Below the pieces are notes generated by a model. It did no database searches, had not been told where the DNA came from, and was given only the letters and a program-made list of their open reading frames with translations. A stretch of 64,000 bases of DNA from Pelagicoccus albus (GTDB lineage Bacteria > Verrucomicrobiota > Verrucomicrobiia > Opitutales > Opitutaceae): NCBI RefSeq assembly GCF_014230145.1, contig NZ_JACHVC010000005.1, positions 131,501 to 195,500 on the forward strand, given 5' to 3'. Position 1 is the stretch's first letter; every line of letters begins with the position of its first letter. A program made the position numbers and the translations under genes. Positions 28,729 through 37,802 of the stretch are shown here, one piece after another.

Positions 28729-30222
28729 CTATTCTTTAAAAAAGCTTAGGATCTTCCCGAGAATCTTCTTGCGGGATTCGATTGGTGCTCGGGAAGCGTG
28801 AGTTTGGCGAGCGGAGGGCTCGTTTGTTGATGAATGTGGAGATTGGAGTCGAATCGCGACCGCCTTTTCGGCGGTATTGGCGATATCCTGATTCTGATCG
28901 TAACACAACGCTCGCAACTGGGCTTCAGGGAGGCTTGGATTTTGAGCGACAGACTCGCGCACCTTGTCGCAGTGGTCTTGCGCCAATCTAGCCAGGTCGG
29001 CAGCAGGAAGTTGAAAGGCAGCAGCTGCAAAGGCTCGCAAAGAAGGGTTGAGGCTATGGGAAAAGCGACTGGCTACGCTTGCCTCGATTTCTGGATACTC
29101 GACCGCTTGGAAAGCGATGTGTTCTGCAACTTGATTGTCCTCCCGTTGATTGATGAGGAGATTCCAATGTTTGTCGCTTAGATCCTCTCGGTAGGCTACA
29201 AGTGTGGCAACTTGAGGGTCGGGATGGAGGCAGAGTTCGTTCAGAAGCTCTGGACTGGCTTTCGGGTTTTTTGCCAAGGCAATGCAGGCTTGCAGGTCAT
29301 GGGAGGTCGCTATGCGTTCTCCAATTTCGAGCAGGAGATTGGAGTTTGCAGCGAGGTTGCGTCTCGCTTTCTCCGATGTATCCTGAGCTAAGATACGCTG
29401 GATTGCGGCGGGCAGGTCGGATTGCCGCGCGAGGTAGACTCGATCTTCGATACTGTCAGACTCAGCTAGCCAAAGCATTTCAGCCAAAGAAAGCGGGGAA
29501 GCATCCAAAGCTGGAAAACGAACTGAGCTGTGCGAAGAATAGCGAAGTGAATTCCTAACCGAAGCGGGGAAATGCTTGAATCGACGAATAAGAAGTTGCT
29601 GTAACTCCTCGTCGTCTTGGTCCGCCCACATCTGGATCATTTCTGGGTCCAAAGACTTGTTTTGTAGGAGGGCGGTTTTTACCAGTATGGACTTGTCGCA
29701 ACTGAGTTGGTAGGCGACGTCGGCATCCAAGTTCTCTCTTCCGGCCAGAGCGACTTTGACCGCAGCCTCTTCGTCGTTGGCGAGAATGAACTGTAGAAAA
29801 TTGGGTAGGCTTGGGTTTTCGGCAATCCTTGAGCGGACCAATGGGGCGCTGTCCTGCGCTAAGATTTGACACTCCTTTGGACTTGCGTTCGGGTTTTGGG
29901 CGACTGCCGTTCTCACCAGAGGATCCGTGTGTTTGGAAAGTATCTGGAGAGCTTGCTGCGGAGATCTCGGGTTGGCTGCCAGCGCTGCGGCCACCTCGGC
30001 CTGATTTTCCTTTAGCCCCTCTGTCATCTCCAAGGCCAGCTCGGATGGAAGAAGCGGATATTGGGCGAGAAAGAGAACGTAGGTGGATTTGTGAGAATAG
30101 TCTGAATACAGACTGCGAAGCGCGAAACTCGAAATCGGACGTTTACGCGTCCCTTTGATTACTTTTGCGGGCCCGAACTCCTCGAGGGCGTCGAGGAGGG
30201 CATTGATGGAGAGGATATCCAT
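28729..30222 (-). CDS. LRV/HEAT-like helical repeat protein
   Basis: This 497-residue protein is built of about 24-residue helical repeats with the recurring core AxNPxxSPxxLxxLxxDxDxxVR. Examples are VAQNPNASPKECQILAQD, IAENPSLPNFLQFILAND, LAKNPKASPELLNELCL and VAQNPSLPEAQLRALCYD. This is the leucine-rich-repeat-variant (LRV) pattern, a protein-binding scaffold. There is no signal peptide or membrane segment. It lies between FtsK (three bases upstream) and two small proteins, so it may be an adaptor for the translocase. Function is otherwise unknown. Confidence 0.78.
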   Translation of the reverse strand: MDILSINALLDALEEFGPAKVIKGTRKRPISSFALRSLYSDYSHKSTYVLFLAQYPLLPSELALEMTEGLKENQAEVAAALAANPRSPQQALQILSKHTDPLVRTAVAQNPNASPKECQILAQDSAPLVRSRIAENPSLPNFLQFILANDEEAAVKVALAGRENLDADVAYQLSCDKSILVKTALLQNKSLDPEMIQMWADQDDEELQQLLIRRFKHFPASVRNSLRYSSHSSVRFPALDASPLSLAEMLWLAESDSIEDRVYLARQSDLPAAIQRILAQDTSEKARRNLAANSNLLLEIGERIATSHDLQACIALAKNPKASPELLNELCLHPDPQVATLVAYREDLSDKHWNLLINQREDNQVAEHIAFQAVEYPEIEASVASRFSHSLNPSLRAFAAAAFQLPAADLARLAQDHCDKVRESVAQNPSLPEAQLRALCYDQNQDIANTAEKAVAIRLQSPHSSTNEPSARQTHASRAPIESRKKILGKILSFFKE

Positions 30223-30225
30223 GGT

Positions 30226-32100
30226 TTAGCGAGAAAGCTCCTCCATGGTGACGAATACCTCGCGAGGCGTTGAGCCATTTTGTGGGCCGATGTGGAATCG
30301 ATCCTCCATTTCCTCGATCAAAGTGGCAGCTCTGTTGTATCCAATTCTCAATCGCCTTTGCAGGTAGCTGGTGCTCGCTTTTTGCGTTTCGGCCACGATT
30401 TTCAAGGCTTCCATGTAAAGATCGTCAGCCCCATCTGCTAGCGCTTCGGTCGAACCGGCGACCGCACCGTCGAAGGAACTCAGGTCGACTCGGTGGTTCT
30501 CCATTTGCCCTTCGGTCACGTGAGTTACCACTCGCATCAGTTCTTCGTCTTGTACCATAGGACTTTGGATACGGACGAGCCGAGCGAAGCCAGGTGGATT
30601 GAATAGCATGTCGCCCTGACCTAGAAGAGACTCTGCCCCTTTACAGTCTAAGATGGTACGGGAATCGACAATTGAGGATACTTGGAACGCAATACGGGTC
30701 GGGTAGTTTGCCTTAATAACTCCAGTGATCACGTTCACGGACGGTCGTTGTGTCGCGATGATAGTATGGATTCCTACGGCTCGAGAAAGCTGGGCGATTC
30801 GCGCTAGGGAAGCTTCGGCCTCGCCTTTTGAAGTCATCATCAAGTCTGCTAGCTCGTCGATAATCACGACCATGAACGGCATCTTATCGAAACCTTGAGC
30901 CTCTGCTTTGGCGTTGTAGCCGGCGATATTTCTGACCTGCTTCTCGGCTAGGATTTCGTAGCGGTTTTCCATCTCGCTTACCACCCATTTTAAAAGAGCA
31001 ACTGCCTTCTTGGCTTCACCCACTACAGGGTGGATTAGGTGAGGGACTTGGCGAAACAGTCCGAATTCCACTCGCTTGGGATCTACGAGCACAAGTTCCA
31101 GCTCTTCGGGAGAAAAACGGTAGAGCAGGGAAACTATCAGATTGCTCATGCAAACGGATTTACCGCTTCCGGTGGCGCCTGCGATTAAGAGGTGGGGGGC
31201 TTTGGCCAAGTCCGCTACGATGATCTTGCCTTGGATATCCATGCCGATGGTGATCGGGATGGTTTCCTTGCCTTGTTGCCATGCCCGTGATTCGAAGACG
31301 GAGCGAAGCCGGATTGGCATCGTATTGCCATTGCCCAGCTCGATTCCAACGTAGGGTTCGCCGGGTATGGGAGCTTGGATACGAACGTTTGTCTGAGCCA
31401 AGTTTAAGGCAATGTTCTTCTGTAGAGCGCTGATCTTTTCGACTCTTACGCCGATACCTGGCCGTATTCGAAATTGAGTGACGCGCGGCCCGACGACGGC
31501 ATCGTAGACGGTGGCGTCCACTGCGAAGCTGTCTAGCGTGTTTTGAAGTTTGCGCTCTTGCTCCTCCAGTTTCTCCGGAGATACCAGCCCATCTGTTTCC
31601 AGAGTCGAGGCCTCGAGAAGATCGAGGGTAGGGGCGGAGTAGGGTTGGGAGGATACGGGGGAAAGAGACTTGGCTTCTGAAACTGGTTCGTCCGGCTCTT
31701 CTGCCTCGCTTGCTTCGGGAGCCTGTTCCGGTACTGTTTTACCTGCGAGTTGATCTTTCGCTCGCTCTAGCATCATCTGGAAGCGGGAGTGCCGCTCCTG
31801 AGCCAAGTCCGCGAAATAGCTTTGTCGCTCTTCGCGATCCTTCAGGATCGCCTCCATCTCCGCTCTCCAAACCGCGATCTGGCGTTGTTCCGCTTCTAGA
31901 GTCTGGGACTCCTGTTTGGCTAGACGCACGTACTCCTCAGGCAGGTTTTCGGTGTGTGATGAACGCTCGGTAGCGGCTGTGCTGTCAGACGCGTTCTCCT
32001 GATCCCAGTCTTGCTCTTCAGCCATCGTGTCCAGGAAGCGTCGTACGCCGTCTTTGACTCTTTGGATTGATTTGGACTGTGGCTTGGATGGACCTGGCAT
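30226..32100 (-). CDS. DNA translocase FtsK, lacking the membrane domain
   Basis: This 624-residue FtsK/SpoIIIE translocase has an alpha domain (about 185-270), Walker A GATGSGKSVCMSN (about 310-322), Walker B FMVVIIDELADLMM and a C-terminal gamma winged helix (TSYLQRRLRIGYNRAATLIE) that would read KOPS-like sites. Typical FtsK begins with four transmembrane helices. Here the first 180 residues are instead charged, coiled-coil and Pro/Glu-rich, with no hydrophobic segment. A second, membrane-anchored FtsK may exist elsewhere. It heads an operon with an LRV-like protein and two small lysine-rich proteins. The start could also be an internal ATG near residue 26. Confidence 0.9.
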   Translation of the reverse strand: MPGPSKPQSKSIQRVKDGVRRFLDTMAEEQDWDQENASDSTAATERSSHTENLPEEYVRLAKQESQTLEAEQRQIAVWRAEMEAILKDREERQSYFADLAQERHSRFQMMLERAKDQLAGKTVPEQAPEASEAEEPDEPVSEAKSLSPVSSQPYSAPTLDLLEASTLETDGLVSPEKLEEQERKLQNTLDSFAVDATVYDAVVGPRVTQFRIRPGIGVRVEKISALQKNIALNLAQTNVRIQAPIPGEPYVGIELGNGNTMPIRLRSVFESRAWQQGKETIPITIGMDIQGKIIVADLAKAPHLLIAGATGSGKSVCMSNLIVSLLYRFSPEELELVLVDPKRVEFGLFRQVPHLIHPVVGEAKKAVALLKWVVSEMENRYEILAEKQVRNIAGYNAKAEAQGFDKMPFMVVIIDELADLMMTSKGEAEASLARIAQLSRAVGIHTIIATQRPSVNVITGVIKANYPTRIAFQVSSIVDSRTILDCKGAESLLGQGDMLFNPPGFARLVRIQSPMVQDEELMRVVTHVTEGQMENHRVDLSSFDGAVAGSTEALADGADDLYMEALKIVAETQKASTSYLQRRLRIGYNRAATLIEEMEDRFHIGPQNGSTPREVFVTMEELSR

Positions 32101-32664
32101 TTGGGCTCTGAGGGAAAGGCGATGACGCTGTGGAAGCTCGGATCGGATTCAAGTATTATTCGAAAATTCCAAATCAGACGCCCCGTCTCCAAGTGCTAAT
32201 TTGACAGGCAGGTGACTTCTTTTTGAAAAAAACCGTTCCTTAAGGGTAAAGTCCCAAAAAAAATAGGGCCTCTTGTATGCGTGAGGGCACGTAAGGCTGG
32301 GGTGTTAAGGGTTGAGAGCGACCTTCTAGCTCGATCAATCTCTTGCAATCTTTAGCCAGTCTAAATTGATGCCGCAATTTAGGGTAGGATTCTAATGATA
32401 GATATACTGATGGTACATAACTGAGGGTGTGTTTTTATAAATTGCAGAAAACACTTAGAATTAGGGGGACGTCTTATCTCTCGAAAAAGGGGGATGGGCT
32501 CATTTTCATGTATCTGACCTAAGGCAAACCTTGAGGTTAAATAAGTTTTATTCTGAGTTCTCTGACTCTCGTAGGGTCCTCGCTTGGTACCGTATCGGCT
32601 TTGGACCTTGTATGTTTTTGCGTCGCTCCTAGAAAGTGGCCGGTCTAATCCTTGGAGGCCTGTT
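32101..32664. other. Intergenic region upstream of the signalling operon
   Basis: This 564-base gap lies between divergent operons. It is AT-rich in 32380-32460 and 32520-32560, where promoters of the signalling operon are likely, but no confident -35/-10 pair stands out. No tRNA, terminator or riboswitch was recognised. GGAGG at 32654-32658 serves the TTG start at 32665. Confidence 0.45.
32654..32658 (+). promoter_or_regulatory. Shine-Dalgarno site fixing the TTG start at 32665
   Basis: GGAGG lies six bases before TTG at 32665. An earlier in-frame TTG at 32584 has no such site and would add a 27-residue extension before the receiver domain. Confidence 0.7.
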
Positions 32665-33723
32665 TTGACGATTTCGAAAAAGAAAATCCTTTTGATCGAT
32701 GACGATCCGTACGTCAGGGAAGCCTTGTCGTTGCTTCTCGAGGACGATTACCAGACCTTTTCCGCAAGCACTGCCGCGGAGGGAGTAGATCGATTTAAAG
32801 AGCTACTTCCTAATGTTGTCATATTGGATCTGCATCTGCCTGACGAGAATGGTCTAGCGGCGCTCAGGCGCATCCGTAATGTGGATCGCTTTGCGCGTGT
32901 GATTATTTTGACAGGATTCGCTAACCTTGAGTCGGTAGAGGAATCTATGCGATTGGGCGCCTCGGATTGCCTCCATAAGCCGTGCGATGCGAGGGCCCTA
33001 AAGTCTAGACTCAAAGAACTCCTGATTGACCCGGCGACTCAGGTTGAAGAGCCGGCGGATAGCGGATCTAAGGTGTCCGAGGACTTGGTTGCTGCTTCGT
33101 TTCTGCACGATATTAGCAATCCTCTGACGAGTCTGCAGGCCTTGAGCTCTGTATTGATGGAGCGAAATTCGAATCCTGAGGTAGCGAAGCTGGCGGCGAT
33201 GATGGATCAGAATATTTCGTATCTCGGTTCGCTGGTAGAGCAGTGGAAAGCTCTTTCTAGTTCTAAGTCGCTTGGGGCGGATTATGCTTCCTTGGGAGAT
33301 ATCGCTCAGATTTCGGCGAATTTTGTTCGCGGCCGGGCGGAGGTAAAGGGGGTCGAGCTCTCCGTAGAGCTTAAGGATGTATCCGCATTGCCCGCTTTGA
33401 ACCGGCATGCGGTGGTGCGGATCTTAGTAAACGTGCTTCAGAACGCCATAGATGCGGCTCCCGAAGAGAGAGGAGTCGTTTGCTTCTGCGGCTCGGTCAG
33501 AAACGGGATGATTGAATTTTCGGTTTCAGACAACGGAGACGGGGTTTCGCCCGAGCTTCGGCAGAAGATCTTCCTGCCCAACTACACGACCAAGACGCAA
33601 GGGACCGGGCTGGGATTGTACATAGCCCGCAAGATAGTCGAAGCGGCTGCTGGATCGATTTCGATTTGCTCTCGCCCAAAGCGAGGGGCCACTTTTACAG
33701 TGCAGCTTCCCAGTTGTAGTTGA
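32665..33723 (+). CDS. Response regulator fused to histidine kinase (PhcR/PhcQ-like)
   Basis: The receiver domain (1-120) has the acidic cluster DDD (12-14) and phospho-acceptor Asp55 in VVILDLHLPDENG. A kinase core follows: H-box FLHDISNPLTSLQALS, N-box NVLQNAIDAA, and G-boxes SDNGDGVSP and GTGLGLYIARKI. It has no output DNA-binding domain and no membrane segment. A receiver placed before a kinase is the arrangement of Ralstonia PhcR and PhcQ. I use the TTG at 32665 because of the GGAGG site; the protein is then 352 residues. Its stop overlaps the next start (TGATG), showing translational coupling to the methyltransferase gene. Confidence 0.87.
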   Translation: MTISKKKILLIDDDPYVREALSLLLEDDYQTFSASTAAEGVDRFKELLPNVVILDLHLPDENGLAALRRIRNVDRFARVIILTGFANLESVEESMRLGASDCLHKPCDARALKSRLKELLIDPATQVEEPADSGSKVSEDLVAASFLHDISNPLTSLQALSSVLMERNSNPEVAKLAAMMDQNISYLGSLVEQWKALSSSKSLGADYASLGDIAQISANFVRGRAEVKGVELSVELKDVSALPALNRHAVVRILVNVLQNAIDAAPEERGVVCFCGSVRNGMIEFSVSDNGDGVSPELRQKIFLPNYTTKTQGTGLGLYIARKIVEAAAGSISICSRPKRGATFTVQLPSCS

Positions 33724-35159
33724 TGAATCAAAATCCCGTATTCGAGAACGAGAGCCTCATAGTTTGCAAGAATAGCCAAGGAACCCTGATACGGGCTACG
33801 GTCATGAGGATGACCCGCTACTTGGTCTCCTTCGAAGTCTACAATCCCTACAGCATCCTTCAGCTTTCTGAGGTCTTGGGAGATTTCGAAATCATCATTA
33901 ACGCTCGTTGCGTCTATCGTGGTCGAGCCATCGTCAGCAACATGATCAATACGGGCCTTGTCCTCATTTGCGAGGGGACCTTGGACGAGGAGAGCTGGAT
34001 CGACATGGAAATGCTCTCGCCGAGTAATCAGCTAGAGCGCCTGGCGGACGACTTCGAAAGACTTATCCAAGACTGGCGAAAGTTGGAGGCGGTCTCCCCA
34101 GAACTGAAGGTTTCGATTGCGGATATCGAGTCGCTTTTGGCGGATCTACAGCGTTGGACGGAGCAGTTGGAGGTCACCATTAGGTCGGCCCCCGAGAGCG
34201 ATCGCAGCAGGCGGGAGCTCGATTTGATCAATCGCATCAATGCTCTTATGGCACCTCTCGTCGCGGAGCAATTCGGCCGCTTCGAAGAGGTTGCATCTTC
34301 TGTCAGTGAGGAGGCTACTGCCATCCACAGGGCCTACTGCCGCCGCCAGCTCCACCCGCTTGTTATGTGCGCTCCTTTCGTGCATCGGACGTACGACAAG
34401 CCTTTGGGCTATGCGGGCGATTATGAGATGGTTAACATGATTCTTAGAAATCCAGCCGAGGGCGCTTCCATTTTTGCGAAGGTGGTAAATTCGACATTTC
34501 TGGCTTCTCCTCCAGCTGAGGCTCATCGCAACCGCATAGATTACCTTGTGGAAATGCTGAACTCTGAAGTCGAGCGCGGCAAGTCGGCGGGCCGGGCTAC
34601 GAGGATTTTCAACTTAGGTTGCGGTCCCGCTATGGAGGTGCAGAAATTCTTGGAAGGGAGCAGCCTTTGCGATGCGGCGGACTTTTCCTTACTTGATTTC
34701 AATGAAGAGACTTTGCAGCGAACAGGGCGGCTGCTGGAAGATCTAAAATCCCAATACGGCCGATCGACGCCGTTGAGAACGATCAAGCGTTCGGTGAATC
34801 AGATACTGCGAGAAGGGCCACGCATCGGCAGGGATGGAACAGGAGATTCTGGATACGACGTCGTTTACTGTGCAGGCTTGTTCGACTATTTATCCGATCG
34901 GGTTTGCCAACGATTGCTCGAAATCTTCTATGAGATGGTTGCTCCCGGCGGCGTAGTGGTGGCTACCAATGTTGATGAAAGCAACCCGGTAAAAGGGGTT
35001 ATGGAGTATGTCATGGAGTGGCATCTCATCTACCGAAATGCGGAGGACTTTATGAGTCTCGCCCCCCGTCAGGCACCCAAGGATTGTCTCACGCTTCGAA
35101 AAGACGTTTCGGGAGTAAATCTGTTTCTGGAAATTCGGAAGCCCGCTGCTGATGCCTAA
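33723..35159 (+). CDS. PhcB-like SAM-dependent methyltransferase (3-OH-PAME synthase type)
   Basis: This 478-residue protein has an N-terminal PilZ-like beta domain (about 1-95), a helical middle and a C-terminal class I methyltransferase. SAM motif I is IFNLGCGPAMEVQKFL. The later motifs FSLLDFNEETL, VVYCAGLFDYLSDRV, APGGVVVATNV and MEWHLIYRN match the family annotated as 'extracellular factor 3-hydroxypalmitic acid methyl ester biosynthesis', whose type member PhcB methylates a 3-hydroxy fatty acid to make a quorum signal. Placement between REC-kinases and a six-TM sensor kinase supports that role. It overlaps the next gene by eight bases. The product molecule is not shown by sequence. Confidence 0.83.
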   Translation: MNQNPVFENESLIVCKNSQGTLIRATVMRMTRYLVSFEVYNPYSILQLSEVLGDFEIIINARCVYRGRAIVSNMINTGLVLICEGTLDEESWIDMEMLSPSNQLERLADDFERLIQDWRKLEAVSPELKVSIADIESLLADLQRWTEQLEVTIRSAPESDRSRRELDLINRINALMAPLVAEQFGRFEEVASSVSEEATAIHRAYCRRQLHPLVMCAPFVHRTYDKPLGYAGDYEMVNMILRNPAEGASIFAKVVNSTFLASPPAEAHRNRIDYLVEMLNSEVERGKSAGRATRIFNLGCGPAMEVQKFLEGSSLCDAADFSLLDFNEETLQRTGRLLEDLKSQYGRSTPLRTIKRSVNQILREGPRIGRDGTGDSGYDVVYCAGLFDYLSDRVCQRLLEIFYEMVAPGGVVVATNVDESNPVKGVMEYVMEWHLIYRNAEDFMSLAPRQAPKDCLTLRKDVSGVNLFLEIRKPAADA

Positions 35160-37782
35160 TTCTAGTGGGTTTAGAGAAGACGAGTGGTCTCGGTTTGTTG
35201 AATACAACATTTCGACCCGTGTCGCCAATTCCCGAATCGGGACCTTGCTCATCGTACTGTTGATGCCGTTTGGGGCATTGCTCGACTACTTTGTATACCC
35301 AGAGAGCTTTTGGTTTTTTCTACTTTTGCGAGTAGGCTGCTCGTTGATCGCTTTGCTCTGTTGGTGGGTTCTCAAAGGACCTATCGGCCGCAAGTTCTAT
35401 AGGGCTTTCGGCTTGTTTATCTTCGCGCTGCCATCGGTCTTTATTGCTTTGATGATTTACTACACAGAAGGCGTGGCTTCGCCTTATTACGCGGGGTTAA
35501 ATCTCATTTTGATAGGACTGACTTGGGTCGCTCAGATGTATGTGCCGGAGACGGTGTTGGCCGTTTTGATGATGATCTGCATCTATACGGCCGCCTGCTA
35601 TTACCATGGCGGGACGGGGCTGTCGCGTCTGATCAATAACTACTATTTCATTGGTCTAACGGGACTGATAGGGATTACCGGCAGCTACTATCTGAATCGC
35701 TCACGTTTTAGGGAGTTCCTCCTTCGGGAGCAAATGGCGAAGCAGCGGGAAGAGTTGAAGGAATCGAACCTGAAGCTGCTCGAGATGGACAAGGCCAAGA
35801 CCAATTTTTTCGCCAACATAAGTCACGAGCTAAGGACTCCTCTGACTCTTTTGATTGGTCCTCTGGATCGCTTGAGACGAAGCGATGAGGGAGTTGCGGA
35901 TACTGAGCGTAAGGAACTTTTGGATATAATGCAGCAAAACGCGATGCGGCTGATGCGTTTGATCAATGATTTGCTGAATCTAGTCCGCTTGGACAGTGGC
36001 TCCCTAAAGTTGAGGCCAACGACCGTAGAGCTAGAGCCCTATCTGGAGGGAATCTGCCGCTCCTTCTTTCCTTTGGCCGAGGAAAGAGGCTTGGATTTTC
36101 GCTGGGAGATAGACGACGGGGGGATTGCGATGGTGAATTTGGACCGGGAGAAGGTCGAAAAGGTGCTGTTGAACCTTCTCTTTAACGCGATCAAATTCAC
36201 CCCTGAGAAGGGAGCAATCACAGTCCGAGCAAAGCGGTTGGGAAAGCATGTTCGTATCGAGATCGAAGATACAGGCAAAGGGATTGCTCCGGAGGAACTT
36301 GAGAGTGTCTTTGATCGCTTTTGGCAGGCGGAGACTTCGTCGAATCGACGCTACCAAGGTGTCGGGATCGGTCTCGCCTTGGTTCGAGATCTGGTGCGTC
36401 TGCATGGTGGAGAAGTAGATGCCAAGAGCGAACTCGGCAAAGGCACGGTTATGGGGGCGACCCTAGATGTAACGGTTGAGCCCATCGGAGAAAGCTCCGT
36501 CGTTTCTCAAGGTAAGGATGAGGTGGATACTAAATGGCTAGAGACGCTCTATCGGAGAGCGGACTTTTTTCCAACTCAGTTGGATGTTAACTCTACCGTC
36601 GAGAAACCAAGCGGAGAGGTAGCGACTGAAGAAGAGGAGCTTCCCGGTATTCTTGTCGCGGATGATGAGCCCGAAATGATGCGCTTTCTCCGTTCGCAAT
36701 TGAAAGGAGCCTACCGGATCCATGAAGCTCACAATGGGATGGAGGCTTTGAAGCTGGCCGAGAGTCACCGTTTCCATCTGATTCTGCTCGATTACATGAT
36801 GCCGGAAATGGATGGGATCGCCGCTACGAAACGACTGCGGGAGATGCCTCAGCACAAAGGCGTTCCCATTATCATGTTGACTGCAAGGGCGGATGAAGAG
36901 GTCAAGTTTGAGGCTCTGGACGCCGGGGCAACGGACTTTTTGACCAAGCCCTTCTCCTCCATGGAGCTGTTGGCTCGCTGCCGTAATTTGGCCGCGGTCT
37001 ACGACATGCAGCAGCAAATCGAGGACCGAACCAAGCGTCTCGAGAAGGCACTAAGCCTGATAAAACAGACGGAAACCCAGATGGTGCAACAGGCGAAAAT
37101 GGCATCTTTGGGCCAGCTCAGCGCGGGACTGCTGCATGAGGTTAACAATCCGTTGAACTTCGCGGTTACCTCGATCCACCTAATCAAAAAGCGGCTTAGC
37201 AGATCTCCACACCCGGAGCCCGAGCTCTTGGAGAAGCCCCTTGCCGATATGCACGAAGGGATCCGACGCGTTTCGTCGATCGTTTCGAGTCTGCGGGAAT
37301 TTACCCATCCAGATGCCAGTCGGTTCGAGCGGATCGATTTACTCGAGACGATTGATACCGCTATCCGCTTCGTGCAAATCCCTGTTGCCAAGCTGAGCCT
37401 GGAGAAGGAGGTTTCGAGTGGCTTGCTCATCCGCGGTAACCAGACTCAGCTCGTTCACCTTTTCATAAACCTGCTGCAGAACTCGGTGGACAGTTTGCTC
37501 GAAAAAGGTGGCGAAGGGCGTTGGCTAAAAATTTCCGGTGTAGAAGAAGGCGATGAGATAAAGCTTGTTTTCGAGGATAACGGATTAGGGATAAAACGGC
37601 AGGAACTGGGACAAGTTTTCGACGCTTTTTTTACCACCAAGAAGGTTGGAAAAGGAGTTGGGCTTGGTCTAAGTATTTGTCACAGAATAATTGATCAACA
37701 CAATGGGAAGATCTTGGTGGACAGCGAGTACGAGGACTGGTGTCGTTTCACTATCACGCTACCAAGATACGCCAATACGTGA
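35152..37782 (+). CDS. Six-TM hybrid sensor kinase with two kinase cores (PhcS/CqsS-like)
   Basis: This 876-residue protein has an N-terminal block of about six membrane helices (about 28-180), like the sensor part of CqsS, LqsS and PhcS. The first kinase core follows: H225 in FFANISHELRTPL, N-box NLLFNAIKF, and G-boxes DTGKGI and GVGIGLALV. A receiver domain (about 495-620) has its Asp in HLILLDYMMPEMDG. A second kinase core has H-box LLHEVNNPLNFAVTS (about 664), N-box NLLQNSVDS and G-boxes EDNGLGI and VGLGLSI. Two kinase cores in one chain allow phosphorelay in both directions. It overlaps the methyltransferase gene and lies 20 bases before the next REC-kinase. Confidence 0.9.
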   Translation: MPNSSGFREDEWSRFVEYNISTRVANSRIGTLLIVLLMPFGALLDYFVYPESFWFFLLLRVGCSLIALLCWWVLKGPIGRKFYRAFGLFIFALPSVFIALMIYYTEGVASPYYAGLNLILIGLTWVAQMYVPETVLAVLMMICIYTAACYYHGGTGLSRLINNYYFIGLTGLIGITGSYYLNRSRFREFLLREQMAKQREELKESNLKLLEMDKAKTNFFANISHELRTPLTLLIGPLDRLRRSDEGVADTERKELLDIMQQNAMRLMRLINDLLNLVRLDSGSLKLRPTTVELEPYLEGICRSFFPLAEERGLDFRWEIDDGGIAMVNLDREKVEKVLLNLLFNAIKFTPEKGAITVRAKRLGKHVRIEIEDTGKGIAPEELESVFDRFWQAETSSNRRYQGVGIGLALVRDLVRLHGGEVDAKSELGKGTVMGATLDVTVEPIGESSVVSQGKDEVDTKWLETLYRRADFFPTQLDVNSTVEKPSGEVATEEEELPGILVADDEPEMMRFLRSQLKGAYRIHEAHNGMEALKLAESHRFHLILLDYMMPEMDGIAATKRLREMPQHKGVPIIMLTARADEEVKFEALDAGATDFLTKPFSSMELLARCRNLAAVYDMQQQIEDRTKRLEKALSLIKQTETQMVQQAKMASLGQLSAGLLHEVNNPLNFAVTSIHLIKKRLSRSPHPEPELLEKPLADMHEGIRRVSSIVSSLREFTHPDASRFERIDLLETIDTAIRFVQIPVAKLSLEKEVSSGLLIRGNQTQLVHLFINLLQNSVDSLLEKGGEGRWLKISGVEEGDEIKLVFEDNGLGIKRQELGQVFDAFFTTKKVGKGVGLGLSICHRIIDQHNGKILVDSEYEDWCRFTITLPRYANT

Positions 37783-37802
37783 AAACGCGTATTCGAAAGT
37801 AA

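Noticed and set aside
32584-32664. 27-codon N-terminal extension of the first REC-kinase
   Set aside because: It begins at a TTG without a ribosome site, whereas the TTG at 32665 has GGAGG six bases upstream and starts the receiver domain directly.
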